Source of the DNA: Bacillota bacterium | GTDB lineage: Bacteria; Bacillota; Clostridia; Oscillospirales; Ruminococcaceae | NCBI GenBank assembly: GCA_023388515.1 | Contig: JAEWGD010000038.1 | Coordinates: 1 to 64,000 of the forward strand | Reading direction: 5' to 3' | Length of the DNA stretch: 64,000 nucleotides | Shown here: piece by piece, positions 26,182 to 35,429 of the stretch | Layout: each line of letters starts with the position of its first letter | Numbering within the stretch: the stretch's first letter is position 1 | Notes under the pieces: model-generated | The model's input: the letters and a program-made list of their open reading frames with translations, nothing else | The model's database searches: none | Told to the model about the DNA's origin: nothing | Program-made: the position numbers and the translations under genes

Positions 26182-27057
26182 ATGGCAAAGCAAAGGCAGG
26201 AACCTGATGGTGGTGGAAACTGGATGGATACTTATGGCGACATGGTAACACTTTTGATGACATTCTTCATAGCGATGTATAGTATGTCTTCCATACAAGA
26301 GGATAAGTGGGCTGATTTAGTAAAAGCTTTTAACATTAACGGTACAGAAAAGGTTGACCAAATAGTATTCACTGTTGTGGATGATGGCGAAGATTTAGCA
26401 AATAATTCTGGAGATTCCAATGGTTATAATCCAGGTGATAAGGATGATGACTCTGACGAACTTGATTTCAGTGATTTATATAACTATTTGAAAACACATA
26501 TTGAAACAAATGAGATGTCTGACAGCATTTATATTGAAAAAGGTTCACTAAAGAGTGGTACAGGTGAAGGTGTAGCTGAGGAAACCAAGAAGGGCTATGA
26601 AAACATATATATACAGTTTTCAAATAATGTTTTGTTTAATCCTGATGACTCAACCATGCTTGCAACAAGCTATCCAATAATGGAGTTTATGGGTCAAACA
26701 TTAAAACAGTTTGAAGGTGGGGTATCCAAAATAGTAATAAAGGGGTATACTGCTAATTCAGCTTATTCTAATGTTGATGAAAGAACACTTTCGTCTATGC
26801 GTGCAACAGTTATTTCTAACTATTTTGAGAAAACCTGCAACATTGAATCAACTCAGCTTATTGCAATTGGATTGGGAAATGATTATCCAGTTGCAACTAA
26901 TGATACAGAAAACGGACGTATGCAAAATCGTCGTGTTGAGATTGTAATAATACCAAGCGAAGGAGCAAATAGCAAGACTGAAGACTGGGAATTGATTTTC
27001 GGTAGTTTTTATTCTAATGAGAATAGTGGAGAGATTGCCGTTGTAGTTGGAGAGTAG
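26182..27057 (+). CDS. motB: Flagellar motor stator protein MotB
   Basis: The 291-residue protein has a single N-terminal membrane helix with the ion-carrying aspartate in TYGDMVTLLMTFFIAMYSM (Asp20). An acidic linker (residues 70-95) and an OmpA-like peptidoglycan-binding domain ending NRRVEIVI follow. It anchors MotA around the rotor. The acidic DKDDDSDELDFSD stretch in the plug/linker region is unusual. The next gene starts 100 bp later, with no fliL in the gap. Confidence 0.95.
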   Translation: MAKQRQEPDGGGNWMDTYGDMVTLLMTFFIAMYSMSSIQEDKWADLVKAFNINGTEKVDQIVFTVVDDGEDLANNSGDSNGYNPGDKDDDSDELDFSDLYNYLKTHIETNEMSDSIYIEKGSLKSGTGEGVAEETKKGYENIYIQFSNNVLFNPDDSTMLATSYPIMEFMGQTLKQFEGGVSKIVIKGYTANSAYSNVDERTLSSMRATVISNYFEKTCNIESTQLIAIGLGNDYPVATNDTENGRMQNRRVEIVIIPSEGANSKTEDWELIFGSFYSNENSGEIAVVVGE

Positions 27058-27157
27058 TGGATATGGAAAGAGAGCAAATTCAAAAATCTTGTTAATACAT
27101 AGATAAAGAGCAGAGTTTTGAATTTAGAAAGAAAAAGTGGAAGGGGTGAGTAGTCAT

Positions 27158-28258
27158 ATGGGCAAAAGGATCTTAACTAATGTAGAATTAGATGCAATTG
27201 GTGAGGTTTTAAATATAAGTGCAAGTTCAGCAGCTGTTGCAATTTCAACTATTTTAAATAAGCAAATTAAGATAAGCATATCAAAAGTTTTGTTACAAGA
27301 AATAGATGAAATAAACTTAGTCGGATATGATGATGGTTTGATAATTGATTGCTCATATAAGAGTGGATTATTAGGTAAATATGCAGTATTGATCAGAAAG
27401 ATTGATGTACAGACGATACTTAATCTTTTGATGAATAGTGAAAATGATGATATAAATGAATTTACTTTTGATGAATTTAGTTTAAGCACTATAAATGAAA
27501 TCGCAAATCAGATGCTGAATTCTGGTTCATCATCGCTTAGTGAGTTTTTAAATATTAATATTGAAATAGAGTCACCAGAAACTAAGGTATTTGAGGGGCG
27601 AGATTCGCTAAATCAAAGATTAGATAATGAAGGTGGAAAGATTGGTTACATTACATTTAAAATTGATATAAGTGGTGTTTTGAACAGCGATTTAATACTT
27701 CTGTTTTCATTCGATGCTGTAAATGCAATCAATAAATTAATATCTTATACTGAAGAGGCAAAGAAAAAAAACACTCCTGAGGTTAAGGAAACTAAAGCGT
27801 CAGTTGATGATATTAAGCTTAAGAATAATCAAACTCAAGAGATGAGAGATGAAATTAAGATTGGTTCAATATTGAATTTAAATAACCCATCTAATCGTTC
27901 AATAAAAATCAGAAATCCAGCTGTAGGTGTTCAAGAAACGCAGTTCCCTGATTTTTCGGAGAGGTCAGATAACTCAGCTTTTAATTCACCATTATTAAAA
28001 AACAATATGGACTTGCTGATGGATGTATTACTTGATGTTTCGATTGAACTTGGGAAGACTAAAATTAGGATGAAAGAAGTGCTTGATTTTGCACAAGGAA
28101 CAGTAATAAGCCTTGAAAAGCAGGCTGGTTCTCCTGTTGAAGTTGTTGTTAATGGACAGGTTATCGCTCGTGGAGATGTAGTGGTGATAGATGATAATTT
28201 TGGAGTTAGAATAACTGAAATAGTAGGGGATAATAGTTTTTTAATGAGTAAATATTGA
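27158..28258 (+). CDS. fliY: Flagellar motor switch phosphatase FliY (CheC-like domain plus FliN domain)
   Basis: The 366-residue protein has an N-terminal CheC-like domain with both phosphatase motifs: ELDAIGEVLNI (Glu16, Asn19) and STINEIANQM (Glu114, Asn117). A low-complexity linker (about residues 195-275) and a C-terminal SpoA/FliN domain (DVSIELGKTKIRMKEVLDF) follow. FliY dephosphorylates CheY-P at the switch in Bacillus. The ATG at 27158 follows AAGGGGTGAG. Normally fliL and fliM come between motB and fliY; both are missing here, and no cheY follows. Confidence 0.9.
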   Translation: MGKRILTNVELDAIGEVLNISASSAAVAISTILNKQIKISISKVLLQEIDEINLVGYDDGLIIDCSYKSGLLGKYAVLIRKIDVQTILNLLMNSENDDINEFTFDEFSLSTINEIANQMLNSGSSSLSEFLNINIEIESPETKVFEGRDSLNQRLDNEGGKIGYITFKIDISGVLNSDLILLFSFDAVNAINKLISYTEEAKKKNTPEVKETKASVDDIKLKNNQTQEMRDEIKIGSILNLNNPSNRSIKIRNPAVGVQETQFPDFSERSDNSAFNSPLLKNNMDLLMDVLLDVSIELGKTKIRMKEVLDFAQGTVISLEKQAGSPVEVVVNGQVIARGDVVVIDDNFGVRITEIVGDNSFLMSKY

Positions 28259-28301
28259 AAGGTTAGTGTCTAGCACTTTAAGGAGTTAAGGGGGAGTTGT
28301 A

Positions 28302-28694
28302 TTGCCAGGAACAATTGAGCAGATTAGTTCTATTATTTTAGGAATAATATTTTTTATTTTAATATTAGTTGCAGCATATTTTTCAGCAAGGTTTATAGGT
28401 AAGCGTTATGGATTTAAGGGTAACGGTGGCAAGAATATAAAAATTATAGAAAAAGTTGCATTAAGTCAGGATAAATTGCTGATTATAGTGAAGGTTGCAG
28501 ATAAGACCATGCTACTTGGCGTAACAAACAACCAAATTGAAAAGATAAGTGATGTTGATGAGTTGTCTTTGAATGTTGAAGAGCCAAATGATAAGAACAT
28601 GGACTTTTTTAGCATATTGAAGAATGTTACAAATAGTAAGTTTTCAATTTTAAATAAAGAAAAAGAAAATTTGGAGAAAGAAAAAGATGATTAA
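28302..28694 (+). CDS. fliO: Flagellar biosynthesis protein FliO (FliZ)
   Basis: The 130-residue protein has one membrane helix (residues 9-31) followed by the FliO-type cytoplasmic segment IKIIEKVALSQDKLLIIVKV, then TMLLGVT. FliO helps assemble the FliP/FliR export gate. The start is TTG at 28302, five bases after GGGGGAG. It overlaps fliP by eight bases. Confidence 0.9.
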   Translation: MPGTIEQISSIILGIIFFILILVAAYFSARFIGKRYGFKGNGGKNIKIIEKVALSQDKLLIIVKVADKTMLLGVTNNQIEKISDVDELSLNVEEPNDKNMDFFSILKNVTNSKFSILNKEKENLEKEKDD

Positions 28695-29502
28695 AACTCA
28701 TGCTCCTAATAATAAATATTTAAAGAAAAATTTAATTTTTTTTCTTGTAAATCTGATAATTGTAGTGGTTTTAATATCTGTGTGCTACAGCCTAAATGTT
28801 CACGCTGATGCTGGGATTAATATTGATATAAATTCAGGAGAAGCAGGAGATCCAACGAGTGCATTAGATTTATTATTTATGCTAGCGTTTTTGGCTTTGC
28901 TACCAACGCTTTTACTTATGACCACTTGCTTTACAAGAATTATAATATCCTTATCATTTTTAAGAAATGCATTGGGAACTCAACAGTCCCCACCAAATCA
29001 AGTATTAACAGGTTTAGCATTGTTTTTAACGCTTTTTATAATGTCACCTGTAATCAAGGAAATAAACGATGTGTCATATAAACCTTTTAAGGAAAACCAA
29101 ATTACACAGGAAGAAGCATTAGATAACGGTGTTAAGCCGTTAAAAGAGTTTATGTTAAAGCAGGTTTATGAAGAGGATTTGGATTTATTTCTTTCATTGT
29201 CAGATTCAGTAGACCAAACAGATATGGCTGAATTTGATTCACAGGATAAGCTATTGGATTTAAGCTTAACAGTAATAGTTCCAGCATTTATTACTAGCGA
29301 ACTAAAAAGAGCATTTTTAATTGGATTTTTGCTTTATATACCATTTCTTATTATAGATATTGTTGTAGCAAGCACGTTGATGTCAATGGGTATGGTAATG
29401 CTACCACCGTCAATGATTTCCTTACCATTTAAACTAATGCTGTTTATACTGGTTGATGGTTGGACATTACTGATACAGTCCTTGATAACAGGATTTCATT
29501 AG
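28687..29502 (+). CDS. fliP: Flagellar type III export gate protein FliP
   Basis: The 271-residue protein has a signal-peptide-like first helix (residues 15-40), then the FliP core: LALLPTLLLMTTCFTRIIIS and FLRNALGTQQSPPNQVLTGL, and near the end SELKRAFLIGFLLYIPFLII. FliP forms the pentamer at the heart of the export channel. It overlaps the end of fliO. Confidence 0.96.
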   Translation: MIKTHAPNNKYLKKNLIFFLVNLIIVVVLISVCYSLNVHADAGINIDINSGEAGDPTSALDLLFMLAFLALLPTLLLMTTCFTRIIISLSFLRNALGTQQSPPNQVLTGLALFLTLFIMSPVIKEINDVSYKPFKENQITQEEALDNGVKPLKEFMLKQVYEEDLDLFLSLSDSVDQTDMAEFDSQDKLLDLSLTVIVPAFITSELKRAFLIGFLLYIPFLIIDIVVASTLMSMGMVMLPPSMISLPFKLMLFILVDGWTLLIQSLITGFH

Positions 29503-29534
29503 CTATTATGCTAAAAATATAGAAATGGGGTGAT

Positions 29535-29801
29535 ATTACGGAACAGGGTGATATTTTAGAAATATTCAACAATGCAATGCTAGTAGCTTTAAAAGTAGCA
29601 GGCCCGTTGTTATTGGCGAGTATTGTAATTGGACTAGTAGTTGCGATCTTTCAGGCAGCAACACAAATACATGAGCAAACGCTTACATTTGTTCCGAAGC
29701 TCATTGTAATATCACTTATGCTGTTAATATTTGGTTCAACAATGATGAACGCATTTAATGAATTTTTCAAGTTAATTTTTGATAAAATAGCGAATATATG
29801 A
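29535..29801 (+). CDS. fliQ: Flagellar export gate protein FliQ with a non-canonical start codon
   Basis: The 88-residue protein has two membrane helices and the motif VVAIFQAATQIHEQTLTFVP, which is diagnostic for FliQ. The first ATG in frame (29577) would remove the conserved N-terminal residues TEQGDILEIFNNAM. No ATG, GTG or TTG lies upstream in frame. The only ribosome site, GGGGTGAT at 29527-29534, points to ATT at 29535 or ACG at 29538. ATT gives the normal family length. It lies 32 bp after fliP and 7 bp before fliR. Confidence 0.85.
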   Translation: MTEQGDILEIFNNAMLVALKVAGPLLLASIVIGLVVAIFQAATQIHEQTLTFVPKLIVISLMLLIFGSTMMNAFNEFFKLIFDKIANI

Positions 29802-29808
29802 GGACAAT

Positions 29809-30588
29809 ATGTTAAGTATTAATTTTAATGATATATACATTTATATAATGGTTCTTGTAAGACTGGCTGGAGTGATAGCATTCAATCCTATATTTGCACA
29901 AAGAGGTGTGCCAGCAAGAATTAGGGCTGGCTTAGTTATGGTGGTAACGATTGCAATTGCACCAATGATAGAACCAACAGGAAGTATGGATTATGGAACA
30001 TTCTTTTTCGCTTTCACATTAATGAAAGAGCTTTTCATAGGGTTTCTTTTTTCATATGTTATAAGTATTTTTTATTATATGTTGTTGGGGATAGGAGAAA
30101 TTCTTGATACACAATTCGGATTGAGTATGGCAAAAATATTTGACCCTGGAACAAGTATTCAAATGGCAATTTCAGATAAAATTCTCAATATGTTTTTTAT
30201 TTTATATATTTTCACAACGAATAGCCACTTATTGTTATTCAAGATTATATATTCGTCATACGATATTATTCCAGTAGGAGTTCCAAGATTTAATTTGGAC
30301 TCTGTTAATACTTTTGCAATAGATTTGTTTATTAATACATTTTCATTGGTAATAAGGCTTGTGTTTCCATATTTAGCAGCACATTTTATTTTGCAAATTT
30401 GCTTAGGTGTATTGATGAAGTTGATACCTCAAATTCATATCTTTGTAATTAATATGGAATCAAAGATATTACTTACGCTGATAATACTTTTAGTTTTTTC
30501 ACAGCCAATGGCTAATTTTATAGACAATTATATAGGAATAATGTTTGAAAGCTTGCAAGACGCTCTTTATGCCATCACAGGAGGATAA
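29809..30588 (+). CDS. fliR: Flagellar export gate protein FliR
   Basis: The 259-residue protein has about six membrane helices and FliR motifs: RLAGVIAFNPIFAQRGVPAR near the N-terminus, and LMKELFIGFLFSYVISIFYY, then GLSMAKIFDP. It completes the FliP5-FliQ4-FliR1 gate. It is followed 35 bp later by flhB; in some Clostridia FliR and FlhB are fused, but not here. Confidence 0.95.
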   Translation: MLSINFNDIYIYIMVLVRLAGVIAFNPIFAQRGVPARIRAGLVMVVTIAIAPMIEPTGSMDYGTFFFAFTLMKELFIGFLFSYVISIFYYMLLGIGEILDTQFGLSMAKIFDPGTSIQMAISDKILNMFFILYIFTTNSHLLLFKIIYSSYDIIPVGVPRFNLDSVNTFAIDLFINTFSLVIRLVFPYLAAHFILQICLGVLMKLIPQIHIFVINMESKILLTLIILLVFSQPMANFIDNYIGIMFESLQDALYAITGG

Positions 30589-30623
30589 AGAAAAGTGCTA
30601 TTTCCTGTAAGGGGGGATTATGA

Positions 30624-31697
30624 GTGGCAAATGGTGGTGCAGGTGAAAAAACCGAAAAGCCTACGGTGAAGAAGAGGAAGGATGAGCGAAAAGAGGGACG
30701 GTTGCTACAAAGTAAAGAAGTTGTAACAGCAATATCTTTAATAGCAGTATATTATGCATTTAAATTCCTCTATCCTCTAATAAGCAACACACTTATTAAT
30801 TCGTTGAAAACTTGCTTTTCACTTATTGAAACTCAGGAAAGGCTTACAGCATCTGATATTAATTTGTTTTTTATAAATGGAGCAGTAGCAGTATTGATTG
30901 GTTCATTACCTATGCTATTGGTTGCAGGATTAGCAACAATAATTCCAACAATAGCACAGACAAAGGCTTTTATATCGTTTAAATCGGTAAAATTTAAGTT
31001 TAACAAGCTAAATCCGATAAGTGGAATCAAGAAAATGGTATCGCTTAAAGGGTTCATGGAGTTACTAAAGGCAATACTTAAAGTTACTGTTATGATAGCT
31101 ATAATATATGATACTTTAAAAGATGTAATATCCATCTTCCCAAAGATGATGGATATGTCTATAAATCAAGTTGCATATTTGACTGGTGACATTATATTTT
31201 CAGTTGTAAAAAATGTAGCTATAATTTTTGCGTTTTTAGCATTCTTTGATTATCTTTATCAAAGGTGGGATTTTGAGAAAGATTTAAAAATGACTAAGCA
31301 GGAAGTTAAAGAGGAGTATAAACAATCTGAGGGTGACCCGCAGGTAAAAGGGAAGATAAGACAAATTCAGCGACAAAGGTCGATGAACAGAATGATGCAA
31401 GCTGTGCCTGAGGCTGATGTAATAATAAGAAATCCTACTCATTATGCAGTTGCATTGAAATATGATTCTGAAAATAATAATGCCCCAGTCGTAATTGCAA
31501 AAGGTGCAGATTTTGTGGCGTTGAAGATTATAGAAATTGCCAAGAATAACGATATTGTTATAACAGAAAACAAGCCACTTGCAAGAGCGTTGTATGCTGC
31601 TGTTGATATAGGCAGAGAAGTACCGAAGGATTTTTATCAAGCAGTTGCCGATGTTTTGGCATTCGTATATAGTGTAAAGAAAAAGGAATTGAAGTAG
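30624..31697 (+). CDS. flhB: Flagellar export switch protein FlhB
   Basis: The 357-residue protein has four membrane helices and the self-cleaving NPTH motif at residues 270-273 (IIRNPTHYAVALKYD), which controls the change from hook to filament export. The GEKTEKPTVKKRKDER segment near the N-terminus is conserved. The start is GTG at 30624 after GGGGGGA; an ATG at 30620 is out of frame and soon closed. It ends one base before flhA. Confidence 0.96.
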   Translation: MANGGAGEKTEKPTVKKRKDERKEGRLLQSKEVVTAISLIAVYYAFKFLYPLISNTLINSLKTCFSLIETQERLTASDINLFFINGAVAVLIGSLPMLLVAGLATIIPTIAQTKAFISFKSVKFKFNKLNPISGIKKMVSLKGFMELLKAILKVTVMIAIIYDTLKDVISIFPKMMDMSINQVAYLTGDIIFSVVKNVAIIFAFLAFFDYLYQRWDFEKDLKMTKQEVKEEYKQSEGDPQVKGKIRQIQRQRSMNRMMQAVPEADVIIRNPTHYAVALKYDSENNNAPVVIAKGADFVALKIIEIAKNNDIVITENKPLARALYAAVDIGREVPKDFYQAVADVLAFVYSVKKKELK

Positions 31698-31698
31698 A

Positions 31699-33759
31699 AT
31701 GGGAAAATTAGCTGGTTTATTAAAGAATGTAGTACCAATATTTGTTATTATAATTGTATTTTTACTTATTGTTCCATTGCCGACACAAATACTGGATTTT
31801 ATGTTTATTGTGCAGATGGGACTAGCATTAGTAATCTTACTTATAACAATGTATGTTAAAGAACCGTTAGAATTTTCAGTGTTCCCAACAATCCTATTGA
31901 TTACTACATTGCTTCGACTGGGATTGAACGTATCATCAACACGTTCAATTTTAACTAACAATGGTTTTGCTGGAGAGATAGTAGACACCTTTGGAAAGTT
32001 TGTTATACGAGGTAATGTTATAGTAGGATTAGTAATATTTATCATTATCGTATTAATGCAATTTATAGTAATTACAAAAGGTTCAGAGCGTGTGGCTGAA
32101 GTTTCAGCAAGGTTTACACTGGACGCTATGCCAGGTAAGCAGATGGCGATAGATGCTGATTTAAGTTCAGGTATAATTACTGAAGCTGATGCAAGGTATC
32201 GCCGTGAAAAGGTACAACGTGAGGCAAGCTTTTTCGGTTCAATGGACGGTGCTACAAAGTTTGTAAAGGGCGATGCAATAATGTCAATTATTGTAACGTT
32301 TATCAACTTGATAGGTGGAGTTTTAATAGGCTTGCTAAGTGGTATCGGCGATTTTGGTACAATAATGAATGTATATAGCGTAGCGACCGTAGGAGATGGT
32401 CTTGTATCACAAATACCTGCACTATTAATTTCTGTTGCAACAGGTATGGTAGTTACTCGTTCATCATCAGATTCAACGCTTGCTCAGGATATGTCAAAAC
32501 AGTTTTTAGCACAGCCTACTGTATTGATTTTGACAGGAGTAGTATTAATCTTTACTATTTTTATTGGATTTCCACCATTACAAGTTCTTATTTTAGCTGG
32601 TGGACTTATATTATTAGGTATAATATTGAAAAGGAAATACAGCGAACAGCTTGTGGTTGAAAACTTTGCTGAGGAAATGCCAGTTGAGGAGATCACAAGC
32701 GAAGCCACATATTATCGAAATGTTGAAAACTTATATGGCTTATTGAGTGTTGAGCAAATAAAGATAGAGTTTGGATATAGCTTAATTCCACTTGTTGATG
32801 AAAAGAGTGGTGGTAGCTTTCTTGATAGGGTAGTAATGCTAAGGAAGCAGTTTGCAGAGGATATGGGCTTTATCATACCTCCTGTGCAATTGAAGGATAG
32901 TGGACAACTCAACCCTAACCAATATACAATATGTATTAAGGGAGAAGAGGTAGCAAGAGGCGATGTGTTTATGGATCATTACTTAGCACTTGCACCACCC
33001 GATGATGACAGTATTGACGGCATAGAAACAATAGAGCCAGCATTTGGTATTAAAGCGAAATGGATTAGTGAGGATAAAAAGAATAAAGCAGATTTATTAG
33101 GTTATACATTAATTGACCCTGTATCAGTAATAATTACTCATTTATCTGAAATAATTAAAGCTCATGCAAGAGAATTGCTTAACCGACAGGAAGTTGGTAA
33201 TATGCTTGAAAATCTCAAAAAGACAAATTCATCAATTGTAAATGATATAGTGCCAAACTTAGTTACAATTAATGATTTACAAAAGGTTATGGGCAAGTTG
33301 CTTGAAGAACATATACCAATAAGGGATTTGGAAACTATTCTTGAGGTGTTGGGCGATTATGCTGGTAAGATTAAGGACGTAGATATGCTTACTGAATATG
33401 TTCGTCAATCATTAAAGAGAACTATTTCAAGGAAGTTTGCTGAGGCTGGTCAAATGAAGGTAATTAGCCTTGATTCAAGTATAGAGAATATGATTATAAA
33501 CTCAGTTAAGAAGGTTGAGAGTGGCTCATATCTAGCACTTGACCAAGCGTCAATACAGAAGATAATAGTATCAGCAACTGCCGAAATAGATAAGATAAAG
33601 GATTTGGTGCAAGTACCAATTGTATTAACTTCACCAATGGTAAGAATGTATTTTAAAAAGCTTATTGACCAGTTTTATCCTAATGTTGTGGTGCTGTCAT
33701 TCAATGAAATTGACAGTCAAATACAAGTTCAATCATTAGGTAGCATATCGGTGGAATAA
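31699..33759 (+). CDS. flhA: Flagellar export gate protein FlhA
   Basis: The 686-residue protein has seven to eight N-terminal membrane helices, the FHIPEP-family segment around TILLITTLLRLGLNVSSTR, GERVAEVSARFTLDAMPGKQ-type conserved loop, and a large cytoplasmic C-terminal domain that forms the substrate-docking ring. Length is normal. In most Firmicutes flhF and flhG follow; here the sigma-28 gene follows 26 bp later. Confidence 0.96.
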   Translation: MGKLAGLLKNVVPIFVIIIVFLLIVPLPTQILDFMFIVQMGLALVILLITMYVKEPLEFSVFPTILLITTLLRLGLNVSSTRSILTNNGFAGEIVDTFGKFVIRGNVIVGLVIFIIIVLMQFIVITKGSERVAEVSARFTLDAMPGKQMAIDADLSSGIITEADARYRREKVQREASFFGSMDGATKFVKGDAIMSIIVTFINLIGGVLIGLLSGIGDFGTIMNVYSVATVGDGLVSQIPALLISVATGMVVTRSSSDSTLAQDMSKQFLAQPTVLILTGVVLIFTIFIGFPPLQVLILAGGLILLGIILKRKYSEQLVVENFAEEMPVEEITSEATYYRNVENLYGLLSVEQIKIEFGYSLIPLVDEKSGGSFLDRVVMLRKQFAEDMGFIIPPVQLKDSGQLNPNQYTICIKGEEVARGDVFMDHYLALAPPDDDSIDGIETIEPAFGIKAKWISEDKKNKADLLGYTLIDPVSVIITHLSEIIKAHARELLNRQEVGNMLENLKKTNSSIVNDIVPNLVTINDLQKVMGKLLEEHIPIRDLETILEVLGDYAGKIKDVDMLTEYVRQSLKRTISRKFAEAGQMKVISLDSSIENMIINSVKKVESGSYLALDQASIQKIIVSATAEIDKIKDLVQVPIVLTSPMVRMYFKKLIDQFYPNVVVLSFNEIDSQIQVQSLGSISVE

Positions 33760-33785
33760 AAAATCATGGAATGGAGTGATAAAAA

Positions 33786-34577
33786 TTGGATTCAAATAAA
33801 AAAAGTAATGTTCTAACTGAAGAAGAATTTTTAGTTCTCCATAAAAAATATAGAGAAACGAAAGATGTTAAGATAAGAAACCAATTAGTTGTTAATTTTA
33901 TGTATATACCAAAGGCGACAGCTGTTCAGTTAAGAGGGATAGCTTCGGGATATGCCCAGATTGAAGATATGGTAAATCAAGGTGTTATTTCATTGATTGA
34001 CTGTATTGAGAGATTTGACTCAACAAAGGGCGTAAAGTTTGAATCATATGCATTTATGAGGGTAAGAGGTGGAATAATAGATTTAGTTCGCAAGCAGGAT
34101 TTTGTTCCAAGAAGAGTTCGTTCAACATCTAAGGATATAATAAATGTGTATAATGAGCTTAGTAACGAGCTTATGCGTGAGCCTACTCAGCAGGAGATTG
34201 CTAATAAAATGGGAATATCAGTAGAGAAGCTGTCACAGTATAACTCTGAAGTTTCTAATATGATTACATTATCCTTTGAGGAACTTATACAGAATGTTTC
34301 ACAATTCGGCGATGTTATGGAGTCGTCAACATATGATGAGTTTTATCCAGAAAAAAATATGTTAAAAAATGAACTAAGAGAAGTTTTGAAAGAGGGGATA
34401 GATACACTATCCGAACGAGAAAAGCTACTCATTACTTTATATTATTATGAGGACTTGATGTTCGCTGATATTGCAAAGATTATGGAGGTTACTCCACAGC
34501 GTATATCACAGATGCATACTCGTGCAATTTTAAAAATAAAGAGCAAAATGGATGTTTATATGAACGAATTAGCATGA
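33786..34577 (+). CDS. fliA: RNA polymerase sigma-28 factor FliA/SigD
   Basis: The 263-residue sigma factor has regions 2 (IEDMVNQGVISLIDCIERFD, then KFESYAFMRVRGGIIDLVRK), 3 and 4 (TLSEREKLLITLYYYEDLMF, then VTPQRISQMHTRAI) of the FliA/WhiG class. It transcribes late flagellar genes after FlgM is exported. The start is TTG at 33786 after GGAGTGAT. FlgM is encoded in flagellar block 2. Confidence 0.95.
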   Translation: MDSNKKSNVLTEEEFLVLHKKYRETKDVKIRNQLVVNFMYIPKATAVQLRGIASGYAQIEDMVNQGVISLIDCIERFDSTKGVKFESYAFMRVRGGIIDLVRKQDFVPRRVRSTSKDIINVYNELSNELMREPTQQEIANKMGISVEKLSQYNSEVSNMITLSFEELIQNVSQFGDVMESSTYDEFYPEKNMLKNELREVLKEGIDTLSEREKLLITLYYYEDLMFADIAKIMEVTPQRISQMHTRAILKIKSKMDVYMNELA

Positions 34578-34612
34578 AAAAATGTATCCGTTGTTAAGTT
34601 TATATGAATTGA

Positions 34613-34641
34613 TTGACGTTGTTATTTATGTGTGATAAACT
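34613..34641 (+). promoter_or_regulatory. Sigma-A promoter before the rod genes
   Basis: TTGACG at 34613-34618 and TAAACT at 34636-34641 are 17 bp apart with an extended TGA. It would allow the flgF/flgG-like genes to be expressed separately from the upstream operon. Confidence 0.7.
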
Positions 34642-34676
34642 TAAAATAAATAGGCAAAATGAAAGGTGGTTAGGTT

Positions 34677-35417
34677 ATGCTGTCAGGATTTTATACTGCA
34701 TCATCGGGTATGCTAGTACAGCAGAGAAACTTGAATGTAATTTCAAATAATCTTGCAAATTCACAAACAACCGGTTATAAAAGTGAGCGTTTGGTTACAT
34801 CTACTTTTGACCAAGAGTTTTTAACGAGAATAGAGAAAAACAATACGGAACAAATTGGTGCTGGTTCAGCTGTTAGCCTTGTTGATGATGTTATTACTAA
34901 TTTCAATGGTAGTTCGCTTGATGAAACAGCACGACCACTTGATATGGCAATAGTAGGTGAAGGCTTTTTTAATGTTCAAGGAGCAGAAAGACAGTATATG
35001 ACACGCAATGGTAACTTTAATATAGACCAAGAGGGGTATCTTGTTTTAAAGGATGTTGGGCGAGTATTAGGGCAAAATGGAGCGATAAACCTCAATGGTT
35101 CTTCTGGTTTTGCAGTTAGCAGTGATGGTAGAATATTTGATGAAAATGGGCAGTATGTGGATAGGTTGCTGATAACGATGCCTACTGAGGATGCAAATAT
35201 GTTAAAGTACAATAATGGGCTTTACTCAGCAACTGCTGTTGAAACTTTAAATAATGCTACGGTATATCAAAATGTACTTGAACGTTCTAATACTGATATG
35301 AACTTGGAGTATACAAGGCTTATTGAGGCACAGAGAGCATTTACATCATGCAGTACAGCATTGCGTATAGTTGACCAAATGAATGCAAAGGCTGCAACAT
35401 TAGCAAGTATAGGATAA
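34677..35417 (+). CDS. Flagellar rod protein of the FlgF/FlgG family (first copy)
   Basis: The 246-residue protein has the rod signature YTASSGMLVQQRNLNVISNN with LANSQTTGYKSER, the central PLDMAIVGEGFFNVQG motif, and C-terminal NTDMNLEYTRLIEAQRAFTS. It corresponds to the paired FlhO/FlhP rod proteins of Bacillus; whether it is proximal (FlgF-like) or distal (FlgG-like) cannot be told with certainty. It is followed 12 bp later by a paralogue. Confidence 0.9.
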   Translation: MLSGFYTASSGMLVQQRNLNVISNNLANSQTTGYKSERLVTSTFDQEFLTRIEKNNTEQIGAGSAVSLVDDVITNFNGSSLDETARPLDMAIVGEGFFNVQGAERQYMTRNGNFNIDQEGYLVLKDVGRVLGQNGAINLNGSSGFAVSSDGRIFDENGQYVDRLLITMPTEDANMLKYNNGLYSATAVETLNNATVYQNVLERSNTDMNLEYTRLIEAQRAFTSCSTALRIVDQMNAKAATLASIG

Positions 35418-35429
35418 GGAGTATAGATA

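Noticed and set aside
27058..27157. A remnant of fliL or fliM between motB and fliY
   Set aside because: No frame in the 100-bp gap shows any part of either protein.
31284..32306. A 340-codon minus-strand frame opposite flhB and flhA
   Set aside because: It is fully antisense to two well-conserved genes, has no ribosome site and reads as low-complexity sequence.
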